A stretch of DNA of 12,353 nt from a bacterium (GCA_905221095.1 CAJNBV010000019.1:1-12353); one strand, 5' to 3'; shown: positions 1 to 6,875, counted from the first letter of the stretch. The notes: a model not told the origin generated them from the letters alone. Program-made: numbers and translations.

Positions 1-27
1 ATGGGACTTTTTTTCTACACAAAAATA

Positions 28-77
28 GGCTCTATAATATCTATAGGGGATTTACCCACTACAAATATTATAGAGCC
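28..77. repeat. Head-to-head pair of ISL3-like IS ends (50-bp palindrome)
   Basis: Bases 28-40 (GGCTCTATAATAT) are repeated as a perfect inverted copy at 65-77. Splitting the 50 bases in the middle gives two 25-base arms, 28-52 and the reverse complement of 53-77, which match at 20 of 25 positions, so similarity extends beyond the 13-base core. From memory this resembles the terminal inverted repeats of ISL3-family elements (IS1167-like) of pneumococci and relatives. No transposase reading frame is present inside, so this is a remnant, a small non-autonomous palindromic unit, or the outer end of an element lying left of the window. The palindrome is directly visible; the family name is recognition, not a search. 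Confidence 0.55.
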
Positions 78-113
78 ATTTTCATTGAGTATTAAACAAG
101 TACCTCTCATAAG

Positions 114-151
114 AAAATCTCCTAGCAGGAAAGTCTGCTAGGAGATTTTTT
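114..151 (+). terminator. Strong intrinsic terminator upstream of the ATPase leader
   Basis: A perfect 13-bp stem, AATCTCCTAGCAG at 116-128 with its complement at 135-147, encloses a 6-base loop and is followed by T residues to 151. An A-run flanks the left arm, so it could work on both strands. It probably ends transcription arriving from a gene left of the window and insulates the riboswitch promoter just downstream. Confidence 0.85.
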
Positions 152-165
152 AAAAAATTTACTCT

Positions 166-193
166 TTGAAAACTTTTCAAAATTTGGTATAAT
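166..193 (+). promoter_or_regulatory. Promoter of the riboswitch and P-type ATPase gene
   Basis: A -35 box TTGAAA (166-171) and a perfect -10 box TATAAT (188-193) are separated by 16 bases. The TGG directly before the -10 (185-187) makes an extended -10, common in streptococci. Transcription should begin near 200, immediately before the conserved riboswitch core. Confidence 0.85.
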
Positions 194-198
194 AGTAC

Positions 199-322
199 TA
201 CTCAAGGGAGTAGCTGGCAGAAACCTGTGATAGTGTCGTCATTCCGAATTTTATACTGAAAAGTATGTTTTCCGGCCCTATCTTAAACAGCGAGACTTGT
301 TATGATTAACAGGTCTCTTTTT
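199..322 (+). promoter_or_regulatory. yybP-ykoY (manganese) riboswitch
   Basis: The 5' UTR shows the conserved blocks of this class in order: CAAGGGAGTAGC (203-214), CGTCATTC (237-244), CCGGC (272-276) and AGCGAGAC (289-296). The family binds Mn2+ where loops L1 and L3 dock. CAAG (203-206) can pair with CTTG (296-299) to close helix P1, and CTTG is also part of the 5' arm of the terminator at 292-322, so ligand-stabilised P1 and the terminator exclude each other. This predicts an ON switch by antitermination: high Mn2+ permits ATPase expression. The motif blocks and competing pairing are visible; the ligand and direction come from knowledge of the family, which is known to control Mn-protective P-type ATPases in streptococci and lactococci. 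Confidence 0.88.
292..322 (+). terminator. Riboswitch expression-platform terminator
   Basis: GAGACTTGTT (292-301) pairs with AACAGGTCTC (308-317) as ten pairs including one G-U wobble, with a 6-base loop and a run of five T at 318-322. It lies 68 bases before the ATPase start codon, so it attenuates that gene. Its left arm contains the conserved GAGAC of the riboswitch and the 3' strand of P1, which is how metal binding would block it. Confidence 0.85.
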
Positions 323-390
323 GTTTGTCGTGAAAAGATACGATGAGAAAAAGAGAGCCTGTTTTGCACACAATGTCAAGGAGGAGACAC

Positions 391-3087
391 ATGTCAAAAG
401 AACAAAAACGCCAAGCGTTTTACACTCAAAGTCCTGAAGAGGTCTTGAAGGCTGTGGATGCGACCGAGCAAGGTTTGTCATCAAGCGAGGCAGAAAAACG
501 CCTTGCCAAATTTGGCCACAATGAACTCGAAGAAGGCGAGAAACGATCAATCCTGGTCAAATTCATCGAACAGTTTAAGGATTTGATGATTATCATACTA
601 GTTGCGGCAGCTATCTTGTCAGTCGTGACTTCTGGTGGGGAAGATATTGCAGATGCTATTATTATCCTGGCCGTGGTTATCATTAATGCTGCCTTCGGTG
701 TTTACCAAGAAGGAAAAGCAGAAGAAGCCATCGAAGCCCTCAAATCTATGTCTAGTCCAGCTGCTCGCATTCTTCGTGATGGACACATGGCAGAGATTGA
801 TTCCAAAGAATTGGTACCAGGTGATATCGTAGCCCTTGAAGCAGGTGACGTAGTGCCAGCGGACCTACGTTTGCTAGAAGCCAATTCTCTTAAAATCGAA
901 GAAGCTGCCTTGACAGGCGAGTCTGTGCCAGTCGAAAAAGACTTGACAGTCGAGCTTACTGCAGATGCTGGTATTGGTGACCGTGTCAATATGGCCTTCC
1001 AAAACTCAAACGTGACCTATGGTCGTGGAATGGGTGTTGTTGTTAATACAGGTATGTACACAGAAGTCGGTCATATCGCAGGCATGCTTCAAGACGCAGA
1101 TGAGACGGATACACCACTCAAACAAAACTTGAACAACCTTTCTAAGGTCTTGACCTATGCTATCTTGGTTATTGCCCTTGTTACTTTTGTAGTGGGTGTC
1201 TTCATTCAAGGGAAAAATCCACTCGGTGAGTTGATGACCTCTGTTGCCCTTGCCGTTGCAGCCATTCCAGAAGGACTTCCTGCAATCGTAACTATCGTTC
1301 TTGCCCTTGGTACTCAAGTTTTGGCTAAACGAAACTCTATCGTTCGTAAGTTGCCAGCAGTAGAAACACTTGGTTCAACAGAAATCATCGCTTCTGATAA
1401 GACTGGTACGCTGACTATGAACAAGATGACAGTTGAAAAAGTCTTCTACGATGCAGTCCTACATGATTCAGCTGATGACATTGAACTGGGTCTTGAAATG
1501 CCGCTTCTACGTTCAGTAGTCTTAGCTAACGATACTAAGATTGATGTCGAAGGCAATCTAATTGGTGATCCAACCGAAACAGCCTTTATCCAATATGCCT
1601 TGGACAAGGGCTACGATGTCAAAGGATTTTTAGATAAATATCCTCGTGTAGCTGAATTGCCATTTGACTCTGAACGTAAGCTCATGTCAACAGTTCATCC
1701 ACTTGCAGATGGACGCTTCCTCGTAGCTGTTAAAGGTGCGCCAGACCAACTCTTAAAACGTTGTGTTCTTCGTGACAAGGCTGGGGATATTGCTCCGATT
1801 GATGAGAAGGTTACAAACCTCATTCACACAAACAATTCTGAAATGGCCCACCAAGCCTTGCGTGTCCTTGCAGGTGCTTATAAGATTATTGATAGCATTC
1901 CAGAAAACCTCACTTCTGAAGAGCTTGAAAATGATTTAATCTTCACTGGTTTGATCGGGATGATTGACCCTGAACGTCCTGAAGCTGCTGAAGCTGTTCG
2001 TGTAGCCAAGGAAGCTGGCATCCGTCCAATTATGATTACAGGTGACCACCAAGATACAGCAGAAGCCATCGCTAAACGTTTGGGAATCATTGACGCAAAC
2101 GATACAGAAGGCCACGTTTTAACTGGTGCTGAACTCAATGGACTGTCAGATGAAGAATTTGAAAAAGTGGTAGGTCAATACTCTGTTTATGCCCGTGTGT
2201 CTCCAGAACACAAGGTTCGTATCGTGAAAGCTTGGCAAAAACAAGGTAAGGTCGTTGCCATGACAGGGGACGGTGTCAACGACGCACCAGCTCTGAAAAC
2301 AGCAGATATCGGTATCGGTATGGGGATCACTGGTACTGAAGTTTCTAAGGGGGCTTCTGACATGATTCTTGCAGATGATAACTTTGCGACTATTATCGTT
2401 GCAGTGGAAGAAGGACGTAAGGTCTTCTCAAACATTCAAAAGACTATTCAGTATCTGCTTTCTGCCAATACTGCTGAAGTATTAACTATCTTCCTATCAA
2501 CCTTGTTTGGTTGGGATGTCTTACAGCCAGTTCATCTTTTGTGGATCAACTTGGTAACCGATACTTTCCCAGCTATCGCTCTAGGTGTTGAGCCAGCTGA
2601 ACCTGGTGTCATGAATCATAAACCACGTGGACGCAAGGCAAGCTTCTTCTCAGGTGGTGTTTTGAGTTCTATCATCTATCAAGGTGTACTTCAAGCAGCT
2701 ATTGTTATGAGTGTTTATGGTCTTGCCCTTCTTTACCCAGTTCACGTGGGTGACAACCATGCTATTCATGCGGATGCCCTCACCATGGCCTTTGCAACCC
2801 TTGGCTTGATTCAGCTCTTCCATGCCTACAATGTCAAATCTGTCTACCAATCAATCTTGACAGTTGGCCCATTCAAGTCTAAGACCTTCAACTGGTCTAT
2901 CTTGGTATCCTTCATCCTTCTTATGGCAACAATCGTCGTAGAACCGCTTGAAGGAATCTTCCACGTAACCAAACTAGACTTGTCACAATGGGGAATCGTT
3001 ATGGGCGGAAGTTTCTCAATGATTATCATTGTCGAAATTGTCAAGTTTGTTCAACGTAAACTTGGTTTTGACAAGAATGCGATTTAA
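391..3087 (+). CDS. mgtA: P2A-type cation-transporting ATPase (Mn2+/Ca2+ exporter)
   Basis: An 898-residue SERCA/PMR1-like pump that should export Mn2+ and/or Ca2+ using ATP. In order it shows an N-terminal cation-ATPase domain, M1 (about 62-81), M2 (84-103), actuator motif TGES (175-178), M4 PEGLP (293-297), phosphorylation motif DKTGT with catalytic D336, nucleotide-binding KGAP (448-451), hinge TGDGVNDAP (625-633) and M5-M10. Ion-site residues matching SERCA are kept: E294, N693/E696 (M5) and N720/T723/D724 (M6). The acidic M8 residue of SERCA site I is replaced (V818), suggesting one ion per cycle as in PMR1. ATG 391 was chosen over the in-frame ATG at 343 because AAGGAGGA (378-385) lies 5 bases upstream; this also gives the usual family length. 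The manganese riboswitch in its leader supports an Mn efflux role. The streptococcal orthologue is called MgtA or CaxP, and PacL-like in automated annotation; it is not a Mg importer. Confidence 0.93.
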   Translation: MSKEQKRQAFYTQSPEEVLKAVDATEQGLSSSEAEKRLAKFGHNELEEGEKRSILVKFIEQFKDLMIIILVAAAILSVVTSGGEDIADAIIILAVVIINAAFGVYQEGKAEEAIEALKSMSSPAARILRDGHMAEIDSKELVPGDIVALEAGDVVPADLRLLEANSLKIEEAALTGESVPVEKDLTVELTADAGIGDRVNMAFQNSNVTYGRGMGVVVNTGMYTEVGHIAGMLQDADETDTPLKQNLNNLSKVLTYAILVIALVTFVVGVFIQGKNPLGELMTSVALAVAAIPEGLPAIVTIVLALGTQVLAKRNSIVRKLPAVETLGSTEIIASDKTGTLTMNKMTVEKVFYDAVLHDSADDIELGLEMPLLRSVVLANDTKIDVEGNLIGDPTETAFIQYALDKGYDVKGFLDKYPRVAELPFDSERKLMSTVHPLADGRFLVAVKGAPDQLLKRCVLRDKAGDIAPIDEKVTNLIHTNNSEMAHQALRVLAGAYKIIDSIPENLTSEELENDLIFTGLIGMIDPERPEAAEAVRVAKEAGIRPIMITGDHQDTAEAIAKRLGIIDANDTEGHVLTGAELNGLSDEEFEKVVGQYSVYARVSPEHKVRIVKAWQKQGKVVAMTGDGVNDAPALKTADIGIGMGITGTEVSKGASDMILADDNFATIIVAVEEGRKVFSNIQKTIQYLLSANTAEVLTIFLSTLFGWDVLQPVHLLWINLVTDTFPAIALGVEPAEPGVMNHKPRGRKASFFSGGVLSSIIYQGVLQAAIVMSVYGLALLYPVHVGDNHAIHADALTMAFATLGLIQLFHAYNVKSVYQSILTVGPFKSKTFNWSILVSFILLMATIVVEPLEGIFHVTKLDLSQWGIVMGGSFSMIIIVEIVKFVQRKLGFDKNAI

Positions 3088-3091
3088 AAAG

Positions 3092-3117
3092 AAAAAGTCA
3101 TCTTCGGATGGCTTTTT
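3092..3117 (+). terminator. Terminator after the ATPase gene (UUCG tetraloop)
   Basis: AAAAAGTCATC (3092-3102) pairs with GATGGCTTTTT (3107-3117) around a TTCG loop closed by C-G, an exceptionally stable tetraloop. One G-U wobble is present. It starts 4 bases after the ATPase stop codon. The A-run/T-run symmetry could also allow some activity on the minus strand. Confidence 0.88.
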
Positions 3118-3138
3118 ACTACAGTTGAGGGAAAGGGC

Positions 3139-3175
3139 TTGCAGTTATCGACTTTTGTGCTATAATTGCTATAAT
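3139..3175 (+). promoter_or_regulatory. Promoter of the deformylase-like operon
   Basis: TTGCAG (3139-3144) and TATAAT (3161-3166) are 16 bases apart, with TGC directly before the -10 as an extended element. A second TATAAT at 3170-3175 overlaps the expected start region and could give an alternative start. The gene start is about 30 bases downstream. Confidence 0.75.
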
Positions 3176-3204
3176 ATAGTAAAAAGCAAGAGGAGTGTGA
3201 GGAA

Positions 3205-3615
3205 GTGGAAAAGAAAATTGTAAAGGATATCTTGTTTTTATCTCAGGTTTCTCAACCTGCAAGTCAGGAAGACCTGTATCTTGCTAGAGACTTACAAGAT
3301 ACGCTCTTAGCAAATCGTGAGACTTGTGTCGGTCTGGCTGCCAATATGATTGGGGTGCAGAAGCGCGTGATTATCTTTAATCTTGGCTTGGTTTCCGTGG
3401 TCATGTTTAACCCAGTGCTCCTGTCCTTTGAAGGACCTTATGAGACAGAGGAAGGTTGTTTGTCATTGACAGGTGTGAGACCTACTAAGCGTTATGAAAC
3501 TATAACAGTTGCCTATCGGGATAGGAAGTGGCAGGAACAGACCATTACCTTGACGGGATTTCCAGCTCAGATTTGCCAGCATGAACTGGATCACTTGGAA
3601 GGACGAATCATTTAG
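3205..3615 (+). CDS. Short peptide deformylase-like protein, probably impaired
   Basis: A 136-residue protein of the peptide deformylase family, which removes the N-formyl group from new polypeptides with a metal held by one Cys and two His. Motif II EGCLS (83-87, Cys85) and motif III QHELDH (125-130, His126, Glu127, His130) are intact. Motif I, normally GxGxAAxQ, reads CVGLAANM (41-48): the first Gly is Cys and the catalytic Gln is Met48. That Gln stabilises the transition state, so activity is probably weak or absent, or the substrate differs. The length fits short type 1 enzymes rather than the roughly 200-residue active enzyme usual in Gram-positives, so a separate functional def elsewhere is likely. 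Start is GTG, with AGAGGAG-type ribosome binding sequence upstream; another start is possible. It is the first gene of an operon, 11 bases before the membrane protein gene. Confidence 0.85.
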   Translation: MEKKIVKDILFLSQVSQPASQEDLYLARDLQDTLLANRETCVGLAANMIGVQKRVIIFNLGLVSVVMFNPVLLSFEGPYETEEGCLSLTGVRPTKRYETITVAYRDRKWQEQTITLTGFPAQICQHELDHLEGRII

Positions 3616-3626
3616 GAGGAAAGCAA

Positions 3627-5222
3627 ATGAAACGGATAATCTTTGAACTTATTTTTATCGCAACGACCTGGTATATCTTTTTACCACCTCTTAACCTGAC
3701 CAGCTGGGAATTTCTCTTTTTCCTATGTGGGCATTTGTTGGTTGTGGCAATCTTATTTGGCTTTGGCAAGGGGATAAACCTTGTCAAAACGGTTCATGTG
3801 CGCCACGGCAAGGCAGAAGCTGCCTTAAATCTAGAGGGTTTCAAAATCAATCGGTTAGGGAAAATCCTTTTAGCTTCTATTGGAGGAATTCTTCTCTTAG
3901 CAGCCTTGGTTTCCTTGGTGACTTCTAGTATTTTCCAGGCTAAAAATTATGCCAATGTAGTCACAGTTACGGAAAAAGACTTTACTGAATTTCCTAAGAG
4001 TGACACTAGTAAGGTTCCTATTTTGGATAGAAGTACTGCTGAAAAAATTGGAGACCGCTACTTGGGTTCCTTAACGGATAAGGTATCGCAGTACGTGGCG
4101 GCAGATACCTATACTCAACTAACGATTGATGGGAAGCCTTATCGAGTTACGCCACTAGAATACGCAGACCCTATCAAATGGTTTAACAATCAGGCCAAGG
4201 GAATCGGCGAGTATATCAAGGTGGACATGGTAACTGGGAATGCGGATTTGGTGGACTTGAAGACACCAATCAAGTATTCGGACTCGGAGTATTTTAACCG
4301 TGATGTCAAACGCCACCTGCGCTTGAAGTACCCGACCAAAATCTTCAAAACTCCATCTTTCGAGGTGGACGATGAGGGCAATCCTTTCTATGTGGCTACA
4401 GTTTACCAAAAGCAATTTGGGCTTGCGGTTCCTCGTCCTGTTTCAGTCATTATCTTGGATGCAACAAATGGAGAAACCAAGGAATACAGCTTGGCAGATG
4501 TTCCAGAATGGGTGGACAGGGTTTATCCGGCTGAGGAAACCATCGAGCAAATCAACTACAATGGTAAGTACAAGGATGGTTTCTGGAATGCCATGATTTC
4601 CAAGAAAAATGTGACTCAGACTACCAAGGGCTATAATTACTTGTCCATCGGCAATGACATCTATCTCTACACAGGTGTGACGTCGGCCAATGCAGATGAG
4701 AGTAATCTTGGTTTCATCCTTGAAAACATGCGAACAGGAGAAATCACCAAGTACAGCTTGGCTTCAGCAACCGAAGAATCAGCCCGTGAATCAGCAGAAG
4801 GTGCTGTTCAGGAGAAATCCTACAAGGCAACCTTCCCGATCCTCATCAACCTCAATGACAAGCCTCTCTACATCATGGGCTTGAAGGACAATGCTGGTCT
4901 GGTTAAAGAGTACGCTTTGGTAGACGCAGTTGAGTACCAAAATGTTATCGTAGCTACGACAGTGGAAGAGCTGCTCAGCAAGTATGCCAATAAAAATGAT
5001 CTTGAGATTGATAATGCAACAACAGAAAGCATCAAGGGTGTGGTAGCAGACCTCAAATCAGCTGTTATCAAGGGCGACACCGTCTACTTCTTTAAAGTTG
5101 ATGGCAAGATTTACAAGGTCAAGGCCTCTGTATCGGATGACCTCCCTTACCTTGAAAATGGTAAAGCTTTCGAAGGTCAAGTAGGAAAAGACAATTATCT
5201 CAAGACCTTTAAGGTGCAGTAA
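3627..5222 (+). CDS. Uncharacterised membrane protein with large external domain
   Basis: A 531-residue protein I do not recognise as a characterised family. Three hydrophobic helices lie near residues 3-21, 28-48 and 78-100, with a basic segment between the second and third. The remaining 430 or so residues are polar and probably extracytoplasmic. That part contains repeated beta-rich stretches of the form [DE]xxGxPxYxAT...DxTxGExxxYxLxxxPxW (249-296), then LGFILENMRTGEI (from about 359) and PLYIMGLKD (413-421) followed by KEYALVDAVEY; these resemble PepSY-like folds, which is only an inference. There are no cysteine motifs, catalytic signatures or sorting signals visible. Its AGGAGGA ribosome binding site (3614-3620) overlaps the stop codon of the deformylase-like gene, so the two are co-transcribed and perhaps translationally coupled. 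A role in envelope homeostasis is possible but unproven. Confidence 0.85.
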   Translation: MKRIIFELIFIATTWYIFLPPLNLTSWEFLFFLCGHLLVVAILFGFGKGINLVKTVHVRHGKAEAALNLEGFKINRLGKILLASIGGILLLAALVSLVTSSIFQAKNYANVVTVTEKDFTEFPKSDTSKVPILDRSTAEKIGDRYLGSLTDKVSQYVAADTYTQLTIDGKPYRVTPLEYADPIKWFNNQAKGIGEYIKVDMVTGNADLVDLKTPIKYSDSEYFNRDVKRHLRLKYPTKIFKTPSFEVDDEGNPFYVATVYQKQFGLAVPRPVSVIILDATNGETKEYSLADVPEWVDRVYPAEETIEQINYNGKYKDGFWNAMISKKNVTQTTKGYNYLSIGNDIYLYTGVTSANADESNLGFILENMRTGEITKYSLASATEESARESAEGAVQEKSYKATFPILINLNDKPLYIMGLKDNAGLVKEYALVDAVEYQNVIVATTVEELLSKYANKNDLEIDNATTESIKGVVADLKSAVIKGDTVYFFKVDGKIYKVKASVSDDLPYLENGKAFEGQVGKDNYLKTFKVQ

Positions 5223-5287
5223 AAAAGGTTTATTTAAGAAATATATATTATAATAAGGAATAATAAAAACAAATGGAGGACAAACAA

Positions 5288-5452
5288 ATGGGTTTTTATT
5301 TGATGGTTGCTTCAATGCTACTCGGACTGCTCGCTTTGAAGATAGGTGTTTCTCAGTTCAAAGAGAAAAAAGATAAATTCTTATCTATCTTAACAAGCTT
5401 AGCCGGCACAGCCCTTGTTCTCGTGGCTATCTGGCTAGGATGGCCAAAATAA
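5288..5452 (+). CDS. 54-residue two-helix membrane peptide
   Basis: A short reading frame starting MGFYLMVASM and ending GWPK, with a good GGAGGA ribosome binding site (5275-5280) 7 bases before the ATG. Two hydrophobic helices (about residues 3-20 and 33-51) flank a short charged loop (FKEKKDKF), so it is most likely a small integral membrane protein with both ends on the same side. It follows the membrane protein gene by 65 bases with no convincing terminator between them, and a terminator follows 5 bases after its stop. A TATAAT at 5249-5254 may give it its own transcript, but a clear -35 is lacking. Codon use and the ribosome binding site argue that it is real. Function unknown; the shape also fits holin-like or regulatory micropeptides, without specific support. 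Confidence 0.78.
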   Translation: MGFYLMVASMLLGLLALKIGVSQFKEKKDKFLSILTSLAGTALVLVAIWLGWPK

Positions 5453-5457
5453 ATAGA

Positions 5458-5483
5458 GAAGCCTCGATCAAACCGAGGTTTTT
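5458..5483 (+). terminator. Terminator after the 54-residue peptide gene
   Basis: CCTCG (5462-5466) pairs with CGAGG (5474-5478) around a 7-base loop. Weaker A-T and G-T pairs extend the base, and five T residues follow (5479-5483). It closes the operon beginning at the deformylase-like gene. Confidence 0.78.
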
Positions 5484-5495
5484 CAGATGAATTTC

Positions 5496-5524
5496 TTGGT
5501 TGTGGCTAAAAAATATGCTACACT
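5496..5524 (+). promoter_or_regulatory. Promoter placed for a leaderless yaaA transcript
   Basis: TTGGTT (5496-5501) and TACACT (5519-5524) are 17 bases apart, with TGC before the -10 as an extended element. The expected transcription start, 6-8 bases after the -10, falls on or next to the A of the ATG at 5531. No ribosome binding sequence lies between the -10 and the ATG, consistent with a leaderless mRNA. Confidence 0.7.
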
Positions 5525-5530
5525 ATCAAT

Positions 5531-6259
5531 ATGAAAATTTTAATCCCAACAGCAAAAGAAATGAACACAGATTTGCCTAGTATCGAAGCTGCTCCTTTAA
5601 AACCAGAAAGTCAGGCTGTGCTTGATGCCTTGGCCCTCTATTCTTCTAATCAATTGGAGAGTTTTTACAAGGTATCAGCTGAGAAGGCTGAGGAAGAATT
5701 TCAAAATATCCAGGCTTTGAAAAGGCAAACTGCTCAACACTACCCAGCTCTGAAACTTTTTGATGGGCTCATGTATCGCCACATCAAGCGAGATAAATTG
5801 ACCGAGGCAGAACAAGTCTATCTTGAAAATCATGTCTTTATTACCTCGGCTTTGTACGGAGTCGTTCCAGCCTTGTCACCTATGGCTCCTCACCGTTTGG
5901 ACTTTTTGATGAAATTAAAAGTCGCTGGTAAGACTTTGAAGAGCCATTGGAAGTCAGCCTACGATGAGGACATGAAAGGTGAAAATCTAATTTTCTCCCT
6001 CTTGTCATCCGAGTTTGAGACTGTATTTTCTAAGGAAATCAGAGAAAAGATGGTGACTTTCAAATTCATGGAGGATAGGGGTGGTCATCTGAAGATTCAT
6101 TCAACCATTTCCAAAAAAGCGCGTGGTGCCTTTCTAACAGCTCTGATAGAAAACCAAGTACAAACAGTGGAGGAGGCTCGTCGCTTAAGCTTTGCAGGAT
6201 TTGTCTACAGAGAAGACCTGTCCCAACCACAGGAATTGGTTTTTGTAAAGGAAGTATGA
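5531..6259 (+). CDS. yaaA: YaaA-family (DUF328) peroxide-stress protein
   Basis: A 242-residue protein with the YaaA signature: N-terminal MKILIPTAKEMN (family form MKILISPAKxM), a central LFDGLMYRHIK segment around 76-86 (family FxGDVYxGL), and SALYGVVPALSPMAPHRLDF at 106-125 (family YGLLRPLDxxxPYRLEM). In E. coli YaaA limits free intracellular iron during hydrogen peroxide stress and binds DNA. Streptococci that generate peroxide plausibly need the same protection, although that is inference. Length is normal for the family (about 240-260). There is no Shine-Dalgarno sequence before the ATG, and the promoter position implies translation of a leaderless mRNA. It converges with the flavin reductase remnant on the minus strand. 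Confidence 0.9.
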   Translation: MKILIPTAKEMNTDLPSIEAAPLKPESQAVLDALALYSSNQLESFYKVSAEKAEEEFQNIQALKRQTAQHYPALKLFDGLMYRHIKRDKLTEAEQVYLENHVFITSALYGVVPALSPMAPHRLDFLMKLKVAGKTLKSHWKSAYDEDMKGENLIFSLLSSEFETVFSKEIREKMVTFKFMEDRGGHLKIHSTISKKARGAFLTALIENQVQTVEEARRLSFAGFVYREDLSQPQELVFVKEV

Positions 6260-6317
6260 AAAGATATTTTGTATTTGACAATATGTATCATCAGTTATTT
6301 TAGTTTATAAATGAGAA

Positions 6318-6371
6318 AAAAGCGAACAATCTAGTCTTCTGAGTGGCAGAAAAGTAGTCTTGTTCGCTTTT
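6318..6371. terminator. Bidirectional terminator between convergent genes
   Basis: AAAAGCGAACAA (6318-6329) pairs perfectly over 12 bp with TTGTTCGCTTTT (6360-6371). The 30-base interior can form a smaller hairpin. A-rich flank on the left and T-rich flank on the right make it functional on both strands: it ends yaaA on the plus strand and lies just beyond the stop of the reductase remnant on the minus strand. Confidence 0.82.
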
Positions 6372-6381
6372 ATTATGTTAG

Positions 6382-6720
6382 TTACTTGATAGCATTGACC
6401 AAGTCTTCCGCTTGTTTTTCAAGTGAGTTTAGGACTGTTTCTTCAAGAACCAATGTTCCGTCTGCCCAAGCAGAGTCATTAACACGTGCAGCAGTGAAAT
6501 CACCAACTACTTGTGTACGGATAAATGGCAAGAGGTCTTTGTAGATAGCGAAGAGTTGATCGTGACCTGCATTGGCTACAGATGATACTGTGACAAACTT
6601 GTCTTGAAGGGCAGAAGCGCCACGTGTATCCGACAAGTCAAGGGCACGAGATAACCAGTCAAGCAAGTTTTTCACTGTTCCAGGGATAGAGAAGTTGTAG
6701 ACTGGAGAGGTGATGGAGTG
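6382..6720 (-). pseudogene. 3' remnant of an NAD(P)H-dependent FMN reductase gene
   Basis: The minus strand encodes the C-terminal part of a flavodoxin-fold NAD(P)H-dependent FMN reductase/quinone reductase. The segment SPVYNFSIPGTVKNLLDW (about 6709-6655) matches the conserved second flavin-binding region of this family (PEYNxSIPGxLKNxxDW), and the frame then runs uninterrupted to TAA at 6384-6382. About 112 residues remain of a usual 180-190. The N-terminal beta-strand and phosphate-binding loop (GxxxxxS type) are absent; upstream of about 6720 homology stops and an in-frame TGA occurs at 6732-6730. An alternative GTG start at 6675 would give 97 residues but has no ribosome binding site and falls in the middle of the fold. 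It is therefore a truncated, almost certainly nonfunctional gene, with the break probably caused by the event that brought in the neighbouring adhesin gene. Confidence 0.85.
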
Positions 6721-6852
6721 TAGAAATGCTCATTAAAATTTAGTTGAACTACCGTATGCTGATGGAGAGATAGACTAGCAAATATCTCCAGACTTGCTTG
6801 ATGTTAGTAATTTGATGAACATATAAATATAAGTTCAAGTCGTGAAAAAAAC

Positions 6853-6871
6853 TTTCATATATTAAATGAAA
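6853..6871. promoter_or_regulatory. Inverted repeat beside the adhesin -35 box (candidate operator)
   Basis: TTTCAT (6853-6858) is followed after 7 bases by its complement ATGAAA (6866-6871), ending 4 bases before the -35 hexamer. The placement suits a dimeric regulator that controls promoter access. The half-sites are only 6 bases and AT-rich, so chance occurrence is a real possibility. Confidence 0.3.
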
Positions 6872-6875
6872 CTGT

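Noticed and set aside
1..138. Open frame of 45 codons starting at the first base (MGLFFYTK...) and running through the palindrome
   Set aside because: It reads across the two IS ends and into the terminator hairpin, has no visible ribosome binding site, and owes its coding look to the repeat.
343..390. In-frame upstream ATG that would add 16 residues to the ATPase
   Set aside because: The added residues are unlike the family N-terminus, and the strong AAGGAGGA at 378-385 would then lie inside the gene; ATG 391 is better placed.
278..550. Minus-strand 90-codon frame across the riboswitch and ATPase start
   Set aside because: It overlaps a structured leader and a certain gene, with no promoter, ribosome binding site or recognisable product.
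6382..6675. Intact 97-residue gene starting at the minus-strand GTG at 6675
   Set aside because: Family-conserved residues continue in frame upstream to about 6720, and no ribosome binding site precedes the GTG, so it is a truncated gene and not a short functional one.
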